This document shows, one piece after another, positions 12,192 through 23,577 of a stretch of 64,000 nucleotides of DNA (its first letter is position 1; every line of letters begins with the position of its first letter). The DNA is taken from assembly GCF_000204055.1 (NCBI RefSeq), contig NW_006768780.1:646044-710043 (forward strand). The letters run 5' to 3'. The notes under the pieces were generated by a model. It was not told where the DNA came from. It saw nothing but the letters and a program-made list of their open reading frames with translations, and made no database searches. The stretch is from Melampsora larici-populina 98AG31 (Eukaryota > Basidiomycota > Pucciniomycetes > Pucciniales > Melampsoraceae). Both the position numbers and the translations under genes were made by a program.

Positions 12192-12947
12192 ATGTCTCAA
12201 GCTCATCATCATGATCAATCCACACAAGGAAGAGGTCGACAAAGAATTAGCAAAAAGAACTTATTCATCAAAGATTGTAAGTTTTATGAAGGAATTCATA
12301 TCGATCATAGCCTGCCAATTCTGATTCTTGAAGTTCTCATGTTTTATTTGATGTGATTAAAGTACCTAGTATGATGTTCGGATTTGGTGACCCTGATCCT
12401 CAACGCGAGGTAATAGCATTAATGGAAGAGATGGTCATTGATCATATCTCGGATGTTGTTGGTGACATTTTCCCTTACCGTCGAATGAATTGGGTCACCG
12501 AATAAGTTGATCTAACGTAAAGTACGTGTGTTTGATTTGATATAAATCATTTTGTTTTTCACGATACGAAAACAAAAAACCTAGCTTATCTCAGCTCACA
12601 AAGTTTCAACCAATCGAGGAAAACTAAAAGTAGATGATATTAAATTCGCTTTACAATCATCATCAACTCGAGTTCATAATCCTACTACTGGCCCTTCCAA
12701 TCATCCTGAGATTATCTATGCTTCATATCCTTTGGCACGACGTAAGGCAACCTTGGAAGAGAAACAATTGAGTAGAATCGAAGAACTTTTGTTTATGCAA
12801 GAAGATTTGGCAAGAGCAAGAGGAAGGGCAGATGATTTGAAAGCTTATGGTGAAGATGAACCCAACGATCCGGGAGGACCTGAGCCGATCGAGCCAGATT
12901 CGAATTATTCGACTGACAAAGGCAAACAGCGAGACTATCGTATCTGA
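12192..12947 (+). CDS. TAF13: TFIID subunit TAF13 (histone-fold protein)
   Basis: Small histone-fold subunit of the general transcription factor TFIID, pairing with TAF11 in the nucleus. Three exons: 12192-12276, 12363-12461 and 12595-12947; 537 nt, 178 aa, in phase. After a basic N-terminus, LFIKDLPSMMFGFGD leads into the histone fold (about residues 33-100), where the helix EEMVIDHISDVV and the segment KLKVDDIKFAL match the TAF13 pattern. Conserved late helices are replaced by an insertion (about residues 85-105, SSSTRVHNPTTG) before the ARRKATLEEK helix. The C-terminal tail is acidic and proline-rich. The intron 2 donor is GTGACA, a weak site, but the acceptor and phase fit. Confidence 0.85.
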
Positions 12948-13369
12948 TCATCACCAACCTATCACTGGCGCATAGCACTAGAATCCATTGGCGTACCTCA
13001 CTGTGCCTATATGAAATCAGATAGCTTCAAAGGAGACGTTCAATTTCGTTAGTATGGTGGAGCACAGAACTTGTTCGATCGATCCCCTTGTGTACAACCA
13101 ATCAATGAATGTTTATAGTTGTTCGAACCAGCTCACAACTTGTGCTTGTCTCTGAAGCTTGTTACCGGAACGATCCGTTTGTAACTGATGAAGTTGGAAG
13201 ATTTGAAAGAGGACTAACATGTGGGATACAAAAAGCTGGTAATCGAATCGAAAATCGCATTTCAATCTGTATCTCCAATCTTTGTCTTCAATCAATGGCA
13301 ACTTGCTTTTGTCCTTGTTCCTACTTCTTAAAATCATATGACCTAATCTTTTTTGTTTCAACCCCCCCT

Positions 13370-13984
13370 GGTCAAAGATACCACTTATCACTTTCGATAG
13401 ACCTGAGGGGAAGAGCTTTCCGGATTTAAATCCTTCCTTATCAATACGAAAGCTACCCGGTACATTATGACTACCAGGCCATTCCGTCATAAAGACGAAG
13501 ATACAAAGAGTTTGCTTCCTTAGAAGCCCGATCCCGTTTCGAAAAACGAAGAGAATGGCAAAAAGCTCCACAATGAATTCCGTTTTAAGCAAACGAAGAA
13601 AGAGTCCGTATGGTTCCTTTGTGATGGAGATGAAAGATGACTTCAAGTTCTATACTACCTATAAATAAGACCCGCATCCTATGAATGAATGTACTCTTTG
13701 AAGGCATCAATACCATACCGTTTAGTATGAAGGTGGTTTCTTGCATTCTCAAGATGATTCATTGAGGATAAACCCATATCATTTCAATAAGACACAAGCG
13801 GTAACGGCGAACAGAGCTAGCAAATGAGCCTTCTTCTGAGAGACATTCTCTTGAAAAATCTAGTTTGATTTTCTTTCAGATATTGAGTAATATACAACTT
13901 CGATACAAAGCAGCTGAAAAAGCTAAAAAGACATCGAGAAAAGAACAAGATGAGATAAATATGGGCTTCAACACAACCATGTGA
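13370..13984 (+). pseudogene. possible decayed or unmodelled plus-strand gene
   Basis: Several short plus-strand pieces look coding but I could not join them into one frame: an exon-like stretch at about 13376-13465 (PEGKSFPDLNPSLSI), a lysine/arginine-rich stretch at about 13490-13570 (RYKEFASLEARSRFEKRREW), and a last exon at 13880-13984 after a TTTCAG acceptor, ending in EINMGFNTTM and a stop. Each in-between stretch has a stop or a frame change. It may be a pseudogene or a gene with small introns that I misread. The product is not recognised. It is tail-to-tail with the transporter gene that stops at 14010. Confidence 0.3.
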
Positions 13985-14009
13985 GATCTCTCTACATTAA
14001 AGAGTCAAA

Positions 14010-16322
14010 CTATTGAAGGATCCATAATATCAACTCTAGTATAAATGTACCAATCAATCCAAAACCACTAAACCAAATCACTTTAGAATATGAATCTACA
14101 TCAAATCCTGTCCTTATTTCAGTTCTTGGTATTGTTATTGAAATCAGTTTAGAGGAAATAGGACCAGCAATGATGTTACCCAATCCTCGAGTAAGAGAAA
14201 TGATTCCGTAGGTTGTCATAGTTAAATGAGGGCTTCCTATTAAATGAGAAATTGACGAGAAATCATCAGAGCGTTGATGTGGAATAAGTTATATGAAGAG
14301 TTTTGACTCACGTAGCCAGACTCTTACAACTCCAAAGAATAGGCTAGTCCAAGCCCCAGAAGTACATCCAAATAAAAACGAGTAAGTCAATAAGGGGATA
14401 TAACCACGGTTTCCAAGTCCACCCCATAACAGTAAGGTACTGGCTCCACCTGCCAGACTAGTTACTGCACCAATAAGATGTGGGGAATAGTGATCTGAAA
14501 GGATGCCAACCACAATCCTCGAGATAATTGCCCCGCCTAAAAGAAAAGGATTGCAGAAAGTGTGACATTAACACTAAGAAAGGATGAGCTGTAGGTATAG
14601 CTTTACCATTTAAAGTTGCCAAGGTCGCACTTCCCGATGAGCTACTCAGAGAGAGTGAATGCGCGTAACCTTCAAAGTGCTTTCTTTGTCAGTGGTACGC
14701 ACACAGTATTTACATACATCTATAACTAGAAGAATTTGACGCACTCGGTAGATATAGGTTCGGAATGTAGTAGCCGATAGCTTGTATGGTGTTGGATAGG
14801 AGGTATATGGCAAATGGCCACCTGATTTGCCTAGCAAACCCTGTCAGGGAATTTTTAGACGTGCATGTTGCCCCTTTGAGCGTACCGAAAGGTCCTTCGA
14901 TGACTGATATTGATCTATTGGATACTTTTAGGATCCTTGGTCTTATAAGTATCACACATATCCCCATCATTACAGCCATCACGCAGGACTGGAAGGTGAA
15001 CACAAGCGGAGGGAAATCATTGATTTAGAAGGGTTTCTCATGGGACGGCCTGAAATTCAAAATGACACAAACGATAATCTGTAGAGTTTCTTTCACTCCG
15101 AATTTTCCAAGCAGCGTATTGATAAGGAATGGAAAAATCAACCCTCCTAGCCCAGTACCTATGGAAATCCCGATGGTACGTCAAGATCATGTAAATGTTA
15201 ATTAAATTACGTTGCAAACTGTTGGGATTCACTGACCTGCAAATATCACGCCATTAGCCAAACCCCGGCGGGCTGAAAACCATTCAGGAAGAAATGACAG
15301 CTGTAGATATTCGTAAATCCACTTGAACATATATAGTGGTCTTGAATCACCATCATGATAAATGTAACGTACCGCAGGATGATATAGAGCCGCACCTCCA
15401 ATACCATACCCCACTCCTTGAGACCAGAATACGTGCATACACTGACGAATTTTGAAATATAGATGTAGTTCAGATGAGGATTTCTTTATGGTCATATATA
15501 CTATACTTACAGAAGTAGCAACACTCGAAGCAAATATGCTGAGGAAGCATATCAAGGCGCCGGAGATCATGAGCCAACGACGTGACGATGGATAGCGTGT
15601 TATAACGATTGAGAAAAGCGGGGCTGGACAAAGAATAAAGTCAAAAGATCGAGTTGAGCTACTTGCGGACCAACGAGGCGGAGTGAAGAAGAGTCATTCA
15701 TAAAAGTTCAATGATACCTAACAAAGCCATGATTCCACTGTTCACCGTTCCCACCAGCGGCAAAATTGTGTTTGCGTTCGATTCATGTCCCAGCGAGCTC
15801 ACTGTTTCGTTGATGTAAAACTCTAAAAAAATGCCAAAAGAACTGGCGTAACCCTTTGGAAAGTAATACATGGGTTAAGAAGCAATAGCAAAATATCAAA
15901 ATAGCAATTCTTATGAATGCTTGGAATATAAATTTCTTGTTTGGAAACTCACCCATATGATAGTTTCTAAGGTGAACGCGGCTCCCAAGTACGTCCATGC
16001 CCCATGGCCACAATCGGCTAAATATCTCGTGTGAAAGCATCAGTACAATTAGTAGTATATGATATGAAGGTAGAGTTCTCAGATTCCTTCACATACTTGG
16101 TGGCGATTTCTCTTCACATAATGTAGAGCATACTGTCACTAGAATATCAAATAATATGTGGCAATCAAAAAACTGCTAGAGGAAAGATGCAGCAACACGC
16201 GAACCTTTATCATTCATAATGCCTGGTATTGGACATTGTAAGGTTTTTAGGAAATTTTGATCCGTAGAGGCTGAGCCCCGCTCTTGTGAGAGAGCGTTTG
16301 GCGAGAATTTACTAGGAAACAT
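14010..16322 (-). CDS. MFS transporter of the monocarboxylate (MCT) family
   Basis: Proton-coupled monocarboxylate-type transporter in a membrane, most likely the plasma membrane; the substrate is not known. Eleven exons: 16322-16205, 16017-15953, 15853-15718, 15623-15511, 15441-15373, 15300-15237, 15158-15073, 14988-14745, 14669-14607, 14536-14312 and 14236-14010; 1,410 nt, 469 aa, phase closes at every junction. Visible family features are DCGHGAWTYLGAAF at helix 1, GIFLEFYI, the LPEWFSARRGLANG loop, GTGLGGLIFPFL, LPSYAHSLSLSS, the VGILSDHYSPHL loop and a final helix before the stop. The N-terminal 45 residues are polar. Intron 1 has a GTTCGC donor. A TATA-like tatataa lies about 160 bp upstream of the ATG. 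It is tail-to-tail with the uncertain gene at 13984. Confidence 0.85.
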
Positions 16323-17402
16323 ATTCTTATTGAATATTGGATATCCAAATGGGAAAGGCTCGAAATTATAATTCAGGATAGAGCTCTCGCCTTGAAGGGA
16401 GGATGGCAGATCGTGGGTTCTATGAATTGGTCTCTGATCTCAATCTGACAGAATTTCTCGGGTTTCTAGGGATGAGTTTATATAAGGGTCAACAGTAGAC
16501 AGTGGACAAGATATTGATAGACTGATGTCTGATAGCACAAAAGCTGAAGATATTTATTTTCAATGAAAGTTTAAATCCTCATCCAGCTCATATTCCTTCA
16601 AGATTGGGGAATATGGAATGCTTTATGATGACTGAAGATTGCCACGGAATCTACAACTTTGTATGATACACTTTGATACACTTTCATCGCCATCCAATGT
16701 GACTCGTAGAGAAGATTGAGATGATGGAATCTAGTTGCATCCTGACATCTTCTCCACTCACCACCCCAAAGTATGATATTGAATTGTGAAACTCACTTCT
16801 GAGTGAGGAGACAATGTTATAGAATTGCACAAAAATATGTATTGTTTGCGCAAACTGCCCGCAACTCATGCCACAATCTTTCCAACTTTTGATAGTTTGA
16901 CGGGTATGAAGACTAGAATGCCTCTATTGAAGGTGTGATCTATGTGGGGATCATCATCATCTTATTACTGTCTCAAGGGAACAAACTTATTTTCGGTTGA
17001 TCCATATTGTTGATTTGAAACTTGTTTAACACGAAGGGTCACTAGAAATTCTACAGCGCAGCTTATAAGTTATGGGCCACATCCACATAATTTGATTGAT
17101 CGTGGCGGATGTCAATTTTACAATTCGATGTTCAGTTTTGTCTAGTTCTGGGACGAATTCAAGGGCTCTTCCATCGTAAAAATGAAGAACTTATGTCATG
17201 GATGAACACACAAAGTTCTATCCGGCCAATTGTTTGAAGTCAAGTATCTCAACTTTCATTTCACTGTTACCTCTGCACCTTCAAAACAGGAGGATAGCCA
17301 TGAACAAAGATCATGATGCTGGACTTTATGATATCCAGTCAATTTGAGAATGAATGATTTTTTTTGTAAATGCGCATCAATGACATCATGGTGCAACACT
17401 TG
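16323..17402. other. intergenic stretch, no gene seen
   Basis: Holds the promoter of the MCT gene near 16323-16490, including tatataa. The remainder shows no supported ORF, repeat or transposon end. Confidence 0.5.
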
Positions 17403-17507
17403 AGCTTAACTAAGCCCCTCTGCCGACACGGCCACGTCCGCTCCAGAGGGACTTAGTTCCGGCTCGGGTCGGCGTGGGACTTAGATAAATTTAGGCTTAG
17501 TTAAGCT
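17403..17507. repeat. short inverted repeat (hairpin/MITE-like)
   Basis: The ends agcttaactaagcc (17403-17416) and ggcttagttaagct (17494-17507) are perfect inverse copies, enclosing a GC-rich centre with two gggactta blocks. The motif is shared with the tandem repeat at 1553-2153, so both may descend from the same small element. No clear target duplication. Confidence 0.6.
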
Positions 17508-17886
17508 TATGCAAAACTTGTTTTTTTGACCGCGTTTTGTTCTCCGCTGAATTTGAGAATACAAAAATTACAGAACTTGTAAAAATCTGTTGGCTTTGAC
17601 CACTGTGGCTACTACTTTTTTTTCAAAAAGAGTGATCTTTTTTTTGAAGGGCATCCAATAAGTTTGAGGGCATCAGGCTTTAGTGCATGAAACATCAACT
17701 GAACGAGTTGGGGCCCGTTTGGCAACTTTTGCCAACAAGTGACAAAAACACTCTTGTGATCTGCCCCTTGAAAGGGGCAGATTGAAAAAGCTGAGATTTG
17801 GTTATACACTTTACCAAACAGTCAACCAAAAGGGTCAACAAAAACTATAATGATCTTTTGTGGACCGTTTTGCTGTTTGGTAACAT

Positions 17887-18701
17887 GAGAGCATTGGAGC
17901 CTCCCCGAGGCAAGGCGGAAAGTGCGGAAAGTGCGGAAAATACAGGTTAGACGTACAGGGTAGACATGTGAGCACTTTTGTTTCAGCATCCCAAAGCGGA
18001 AAGGCCCTTTGATGCTATGACCAATGCGGAACTATCAATCCAACCACATGTATCAGCTATCATCCAGCAAAAGAAACGAGATGAAGAACTTATCAAATCA
18101 ACAACTCGGCACCTGCTCTCGATCATATCTCTTCTCGATTGTATCCCTTACTCGCCATAGCCAACAACACCTCCAGATAGTGATGTATGGATGGCGGAAG
18201 GCTCGCAGCAAGGTATTGTATAGGCCTTCTGTGCGTAGTGAGCTGAAGAGACTGTTCAGACCGCACAACCACGTCGGCGGCAACACATAAGAATTTGACA
18301 AAGTCTTGCACAGTGATTTTCAACATGATGTTGGCATCATGGGCATCAAGAAGCGACATGAGTTTGGTCAAAAGCATTGATAGGAAGATGAGGGAGGTCT
18401 TTTAAAAAAATGAAAGTCTTCGATTCGCTTAGTTCCCTATCCCTTTGCCCTTACCCAACACGCCTATTCATCGTACTTTTTACTCAACGTTACTTTTTTG
18501 TAATTAATCAATTGTTACTTGTAACGAGTATTTCACCCAACATTCTTTATATGGTGAAACGTGTTCGAAGTTCGAAGTAAGCCTAACTGCCCAATTCGGA
18601 CAGTGCTCTTTCGAGGGCTGTTTATACAGTTCTGTATTTTTTCCGCACTTTCCGCGATTTCCGCACTTTCCGCCTTGCTTCGCGCAGGCTCCAATCCTTT
18701 G
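17887..18701. mobile_element. hAT-like non-autonomous transposon, 815 bp
   Basis: Flanked by the 8-bp direct repeat ggtaacat (17879-17886 and 18702-18709), the duplication size of hAT elements. The TIRs share attggagcct and the gcaaggcggaaagtgcgga block, about 45 bp with mismatches; the right end adds a second cgcggaaagt unit. The outermost bases (gagag left, caaag right in the same sense) loosely fit the hAT end rule. Small ORFs inside show no transposase motif. Confidence 0.75.
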
Positions 18702-18709
18702 GGTAACAT

Positions 18710-21356
18710 ATGTTGAGATCATATCACAATTGAATTTGGAAATTCAATCTCAATGTTTTAAACATTATCAGTAGCCATTGTCAACTACAGGAATCATCAC
18801 TTTCCTTTTGTTTGCATAATGCACCCACAACACACAAATCATCAGACCATCAAGCATAGATTGCCACTAGAAATAGAAAAGTCAGAACCGGGTGTAAAAC
18901 TGTAGTGAGATTATCAAATTGACCATATAGAATATGAAAAACAAAACAAAAGATTGAAAGAGATGATTATCTAGCACAATAATCAAAAACTAAAATAAGA
19001 ATAAAAGATTGCTATGAAACACCGGGAAAACTCAAAAGTAAAAAGATGAATTGGAATGAAACAAAGAAAGCTGAACAATGGAAAGGAGGGGTGTGAAGGA
19101 GATAAAAGGGTGTTGGTGAAAGGGTGTGGAGTGAAGTTAAAAGGATGCATGAATTTGATGAAGTTCAAATAACAGAGGGTGGCAAAAAGCGTTTTTTGTC
19201 TGATACATAGCCTCAAGGCTGTTTTCCAAATTGGTCAAATGTATCATGATATATTGATTATATTGATCTTATATTGCTGCCGGATGTCACCTCTTTTTCA
19301 AATTCCATAAAGGGTTTTGAACCAAAAAAGTGTTTAGCTAGCTTTGGTGGTCTATAGTCGGTAGTGATGAGAAGCGTAGAATTTTGGACCAGCAAGTTTT
19401 TCTCTGACGAATTAATGCAATGCCACAAAACACATCCAATCTTGGAGCCAAGGGTACTATTGGATTCCTGGCATTGGTCACAATCCAGATATCTTGTTGA
19501 AAATCATTGAATACTCCAAATTTTGAAGTTGGTGCAAAGTATCAACAGACCAGAGTATGTGAAAGGGAAGGGACACACAGGTAAGCCTAGGGCTAGGTAG
19601 CACAGTCCACTCAGAAATGATGGGCAACAAAAATTGGCAATTCAACAGACTCCCCCAATGAGTCTAGTTGAGCCTTCTCTCAGATTTTTCCCTATTCCTC
19701 TCAATTGTGCAAGCTATTGTTTCCTTCCATTATATATTGCAAAAAAGTTGTTAGCAGAATCAAAAAAAATCTCAGCTGTTTTAAAATCATCAGGAAACTT
19801 TCACTATTTCAAATTCAGTAATTCTCTACAGTTTAACTTTTAGCGGATAATTTCTTTTTTCCTTGTTCAATTTTTTTTCCCGCCCACCACCCCATTGTGT
19901 TCAAAAAGGGTTCAGGTTCATGTGGCTCATATTTTGTGTGTGCATCAGTTATTGTTTCTCTGGCTTACAACCAGTGGGGAGCACCTCAGTAGGGTAGCTC
20001 AGTGCCAGACAGGGCCACCCTCAGTGGGATCCCCCCTCAGTACTCCGGCTCTCTCTGCAATCTAGGCTCAGGGCTGCAATGCATAAAACCTACCAAACCC
20101 ATTCCTCCAAACACACCAGAAACTGATTCCCTTGTTTTACTTGGTTTCCACAGCACAAGAAATTATTCTCCTGAAGTGGGGTTCTTTGTAAATATTTGAT
20201 TCAACATTTTATGCTTCCTGGCACTAGCGACCATAATATAACGTGTTACATAGAGTTTTCCAAAGTCTGTCAAACAGGACCTCAAAAAAGTAGGGACTGG
20301 TTTTACCTCATAACTTTGGCCATCTAGTCAGACCAAAGGAGATTGTTGTCTTTTGATTTTTGGATGTAAAAAAGTGATCAATCATTCTCAAATTGGCTGT
20401 ATATCCTGGACCCCAGCTCTTAAAATGGAAGTCATTATTGACATACAGGAATGGGCTGGGACAAAGCATTTAGATAATAGTAGTTAGGTACAAAGCATCC
20501 TCCATTTCTAATAGACAAGAAAGCATAAAATCTATCTTATCAAAAGAAGATTGATGTTTTTCAAATGTCTAGAAAGTATTGGACGTATAGGATGTTGAAC
20601 AAAATCACTACTTTCCCAGTTCATTTTTCTGATCTGAAAATGCATAATTGCCAAAAAAAACCTTATTCATCCATTCTTTTATCCTAAAGTTTTTCTCAAT
20701 GGTATTTTAGCTACAAAATATCATCAACCTCCCTCCCACCCAGGCTAAGGTAAAGAGCTTATTGCAAACTAACAAGAATATGTTTTGAGTCATAGCATGC
20801 TTGCTCACCAAGAGGGAGTGGTTAGGTTAGAGTCATAGTATATTCCTTCAATGCCGCAAAAATGTTGTTCAGTAAAAATAATTTGTTATAACAGTGTTGC
20901 ATAATTCTGTTGTAAGGGTCAAATATGTCCCTCATGGACACCACCCTCAGTGTAGTGATCTGGCTTGTTATTTAAGAATACAGGATCCCTTGATACCTGA
21001 ATCCGAAATCTCTCCTAGATGATAACTTAAGCTGCGCTGTTTTTTCTTTTCTTAAAAGAGAAACAATGATGATGATCTATGATTACAAAAAACTCAATAA
21101 GAAAGAAAAGAAATCTAATACAATACTAACGAGAGCTTTGTATAAATAGTAAAATAAAACAAGATCACATAATCCTATGATCAAACAACAGGTGAGATGA
21201 CGCCTTATTCATAATGGAACATAACCTTTGACAAGACTGATAAGAGATGAAATGAAACGACAAAATGATTCCTAAGTCCTGCACATAAAAGAAAACACGT
21301 CCTGCCATGACAACTGTCTATCCATTACAAAAGTAATCTGCCTTGTACCCTGACTT
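18710..21356. other. gene-poor stretch next to the Ty3/gypsy 3' end
   Basis: About 2.6 kb without a supported gene. The part nearest 21356 is downstream of the gypsy stop and must include its 3' untranslated region and LTR. I could not define the LTR because the 5' copy is not recognisable beyond 34113. Small ORFs at 19634 and 20002 are unsupported. Confidence 0.45.
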
Positions 21357-22498
21357 TCACAAATGCGCGTCCGCAGCGTACCCTACATCTGGTTGTGTCG
21401 CGTCCTCAAAACTACTCCAAAGTGGTCGAACCTCATCAGCATGTAGTTCATGATATGCTTGAATAAATACATCCAAACCGCGCGAAATCTTCTGCAAAGG
21501 TATCCAACTGTCATCCTCCCCGCTGTCTTCAGTACGCAGTAAGTACTCATGTACCCCTCCGTTCATCCGATGTCCCAATATGACTTGAACTGAGAGCCAC
21601 CTCGCCACGTATCTTGCGTCCATGTCGGGCAAATCCTGCGGTGTCTCTAGAATCTCATGACTAGAATGGTCAGTACCCCCTAACACCGGCATAAGCAAAG
21701 AAACATTAAAAACTGGATGTAACCTAGCATACTCCCTGGGCAAAATCAATTCGACCACGTTCTTGCCTACCATCCTTCGTACTGCAAATGGGCCAATTCT
21801 GCGAAAATCTAACTTTTGCGAAGGTCTGCGTGTCTTGATAAATTTCCTAGACAACCATACCAGATCCCCCGGCTTGTAAATAACCGTTACTCGTTTGTCG
21901 TTGTTGTAATATCGCGCCTGCCTGTCTTTTGCCAAAGCTAACTGTTCTTCCAAAGACGACTGTATCTCCTGGATGTGTGCAACAAACTCATTTGCTTTTG
22001 GAACTGTAGACAAATGCGTCAGCGAGTTAAACCTAGGATGAAATCCAGTGCACGCGAAGAATGGCAAAAAGCCCGTGGAAGCCGAGACAGAGTTGTTGTT
22101 TGCGAACTCAGCTAGTGGCAACCACTTAACCCAGTCATCTTGCCGTTCGCTCACAAAATGCCTTAAGTAGTCCTCCAGGACCGCATTTAGTCGCTCAACT
22201 TGCCCGTCCGTCTGAGGATGGAAGGCCTTGGAAGGAGATGGTGAAATATTCAACAGCCTACAAACTGCCGTCCAAAAGGCGCTCATGAACACGGAACCTC
22301 TATCGGAAACAATCTTATCAGGTAGACCATGTAGCCGAAAGAATTTTTCTACAAAAGCATTAGCCAAATCCCCAGTCCACTTCTCTCGCGCTGCAACAAA
22401 ATGTGTGGATTTAGAATAATGGTCAACGATTACCATTATAGAATCGTAACCATCCGAGATCGGTAGCTTCACGATAAAATCCACCCCGACAGTAGACC
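21357..22498 (-). pseudogene. Ty3/gypsy integrase core and C-terminus (downstream half)
   Basis: Catalytic core of the integrase that inserts element cDNA into the genome. The DDE residues are visible: D in MDFIVKLP, D in IVSDRGSVF, and E in HPQTDGQVERLN. A GPF-like stretch (RRIGPFAVR) and a HPVFNVSLL motif follow. The C-terminal 80 residues (GHRMNGGVHEYLL, then DDSWIPL) look like a divergent chromodomain. This half is open to its stop at 21357 but is separated from its N-terminal half by the 1,073-bp insert, so it has no start of its own. Codons show no other damage. Confidence 0.8.
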
Positions 22499-22501
22499 AT
22501 G

Positions 22502-23574
22502 CACAGCCCCCATCTACTAGGCTCTGGCAGGCCAGAGCCTACCACTGACTCCATGAAAGATTCATGAAGATTCAGAAAGATTTCAAAATGACTTTAACAT
22601 AATATCATATGGGGCCATTTGCCTGTCCGAACACCAAAATTCCGATGTCATCATATGATGTCATAAATCTGTACACACCTGCTCCTGTATTCACAGATCA
22701 AGAATATATAGTCTATTAAACTTTATCATGTAAATTGACTGAGTTATTGAGGTTTGAAAAAAAAATCACGGATAAAAAATACTATTTTTGTACTATACGT
22801 AAGACTTGGATCTTGAGTATCTTCAATCTTTGTCAATATACATATACATTAAATTTGATAATATTATCCGCAATATGTTTCTCCACAGTTCTGTTCCCTA
22901 CAGCCTTTGTCTATGGGTAGTATTTTTATATGTAATTGTGGATTATATACAGAAGTTGGATTTTCTGAAGTTCTTTGACCTTGAGGCAAATTCTGATGAA
23001 ACACAGAGCCAAAATTAGGCACAAATGGACTGATATGCATGTAAATAATAATTTCCAAAAGTTTCTGCCATCAATTTATTCATATCCTTCCTAGAATTAA
23101 CAAATCAGGGAAAGATTGGACTGCTCATGTAGAATTCACAATTACATATAGAAATATGCCTTTTGGACAAAGGCTGCATAAACAAAAAATGTAGAAACAT
23201 GTATTGTACAGTGGAATATAAAATTTATTTTATATGTATATTGATGAAGATTTAAGATATCCAAGATCCCAGTCTTATGTATAGTACAAAAATAGTATTT
23301 TTTATCCGTGATTTTTTTTTCAAACCTCAATAACTCAGTCAATTTACATGATAAAGTTTAATAGACTATATATTCTTGATCTGTGAATACAGGAGCAGGT
23401 GTGTACAGATTTATGACATCATATGATGACATCGGAATTTTGGTGTTCGGACAGGCAAATGGCCCCATATGATATTATGTTAAAGTCATTTTGAAATCTT
23501 TCTGAATCTTCATGAATCTTTCATGGAGCCGTGGTAATCTCTGGCCTGCCAGAGCCTAGTAGCTGGGGGCTGTG
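22502..23574. mobile_element. long-TIR non-autonomous DNA element in the integrase gene
   Basis: 1,073 bp, flanked by a 3-bp duplication ATG (22499-22501 and 23575-23577). Both ends start cacagcccccannctactag and the inverted copies stay nearly identical for about 350 bp (22502-22855 and 23220-23574). That leaves a centre of about 360 bp without coding capacity. The CACAG start and 3-bp duplication suggest the CACTA/CMC group, though PIF-Harbinger also makes 3-bp duplications. Within the TIR a second palindrome (ctctggcaggccagag) sits next to the end. Removing the element plus one ATG gives an uninterrupted integrase frame. Confidence 0.85.
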
Positions 23575-23577
23575 ATG

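Noticed and set aside
13113..13646. 177-codon minus-strand ORF
   Set aside because: No motif, no start context, and it overlaps plus-strand stretches that look more coding. Probably a chance opening.
22735..23342. Two ORFs with the same first 20 residues on opposite strands (22735 + and 23342 -)
   Set aside because: They are the two arms of the inverted repeat of one transposon read in both directions, not a gene pair.
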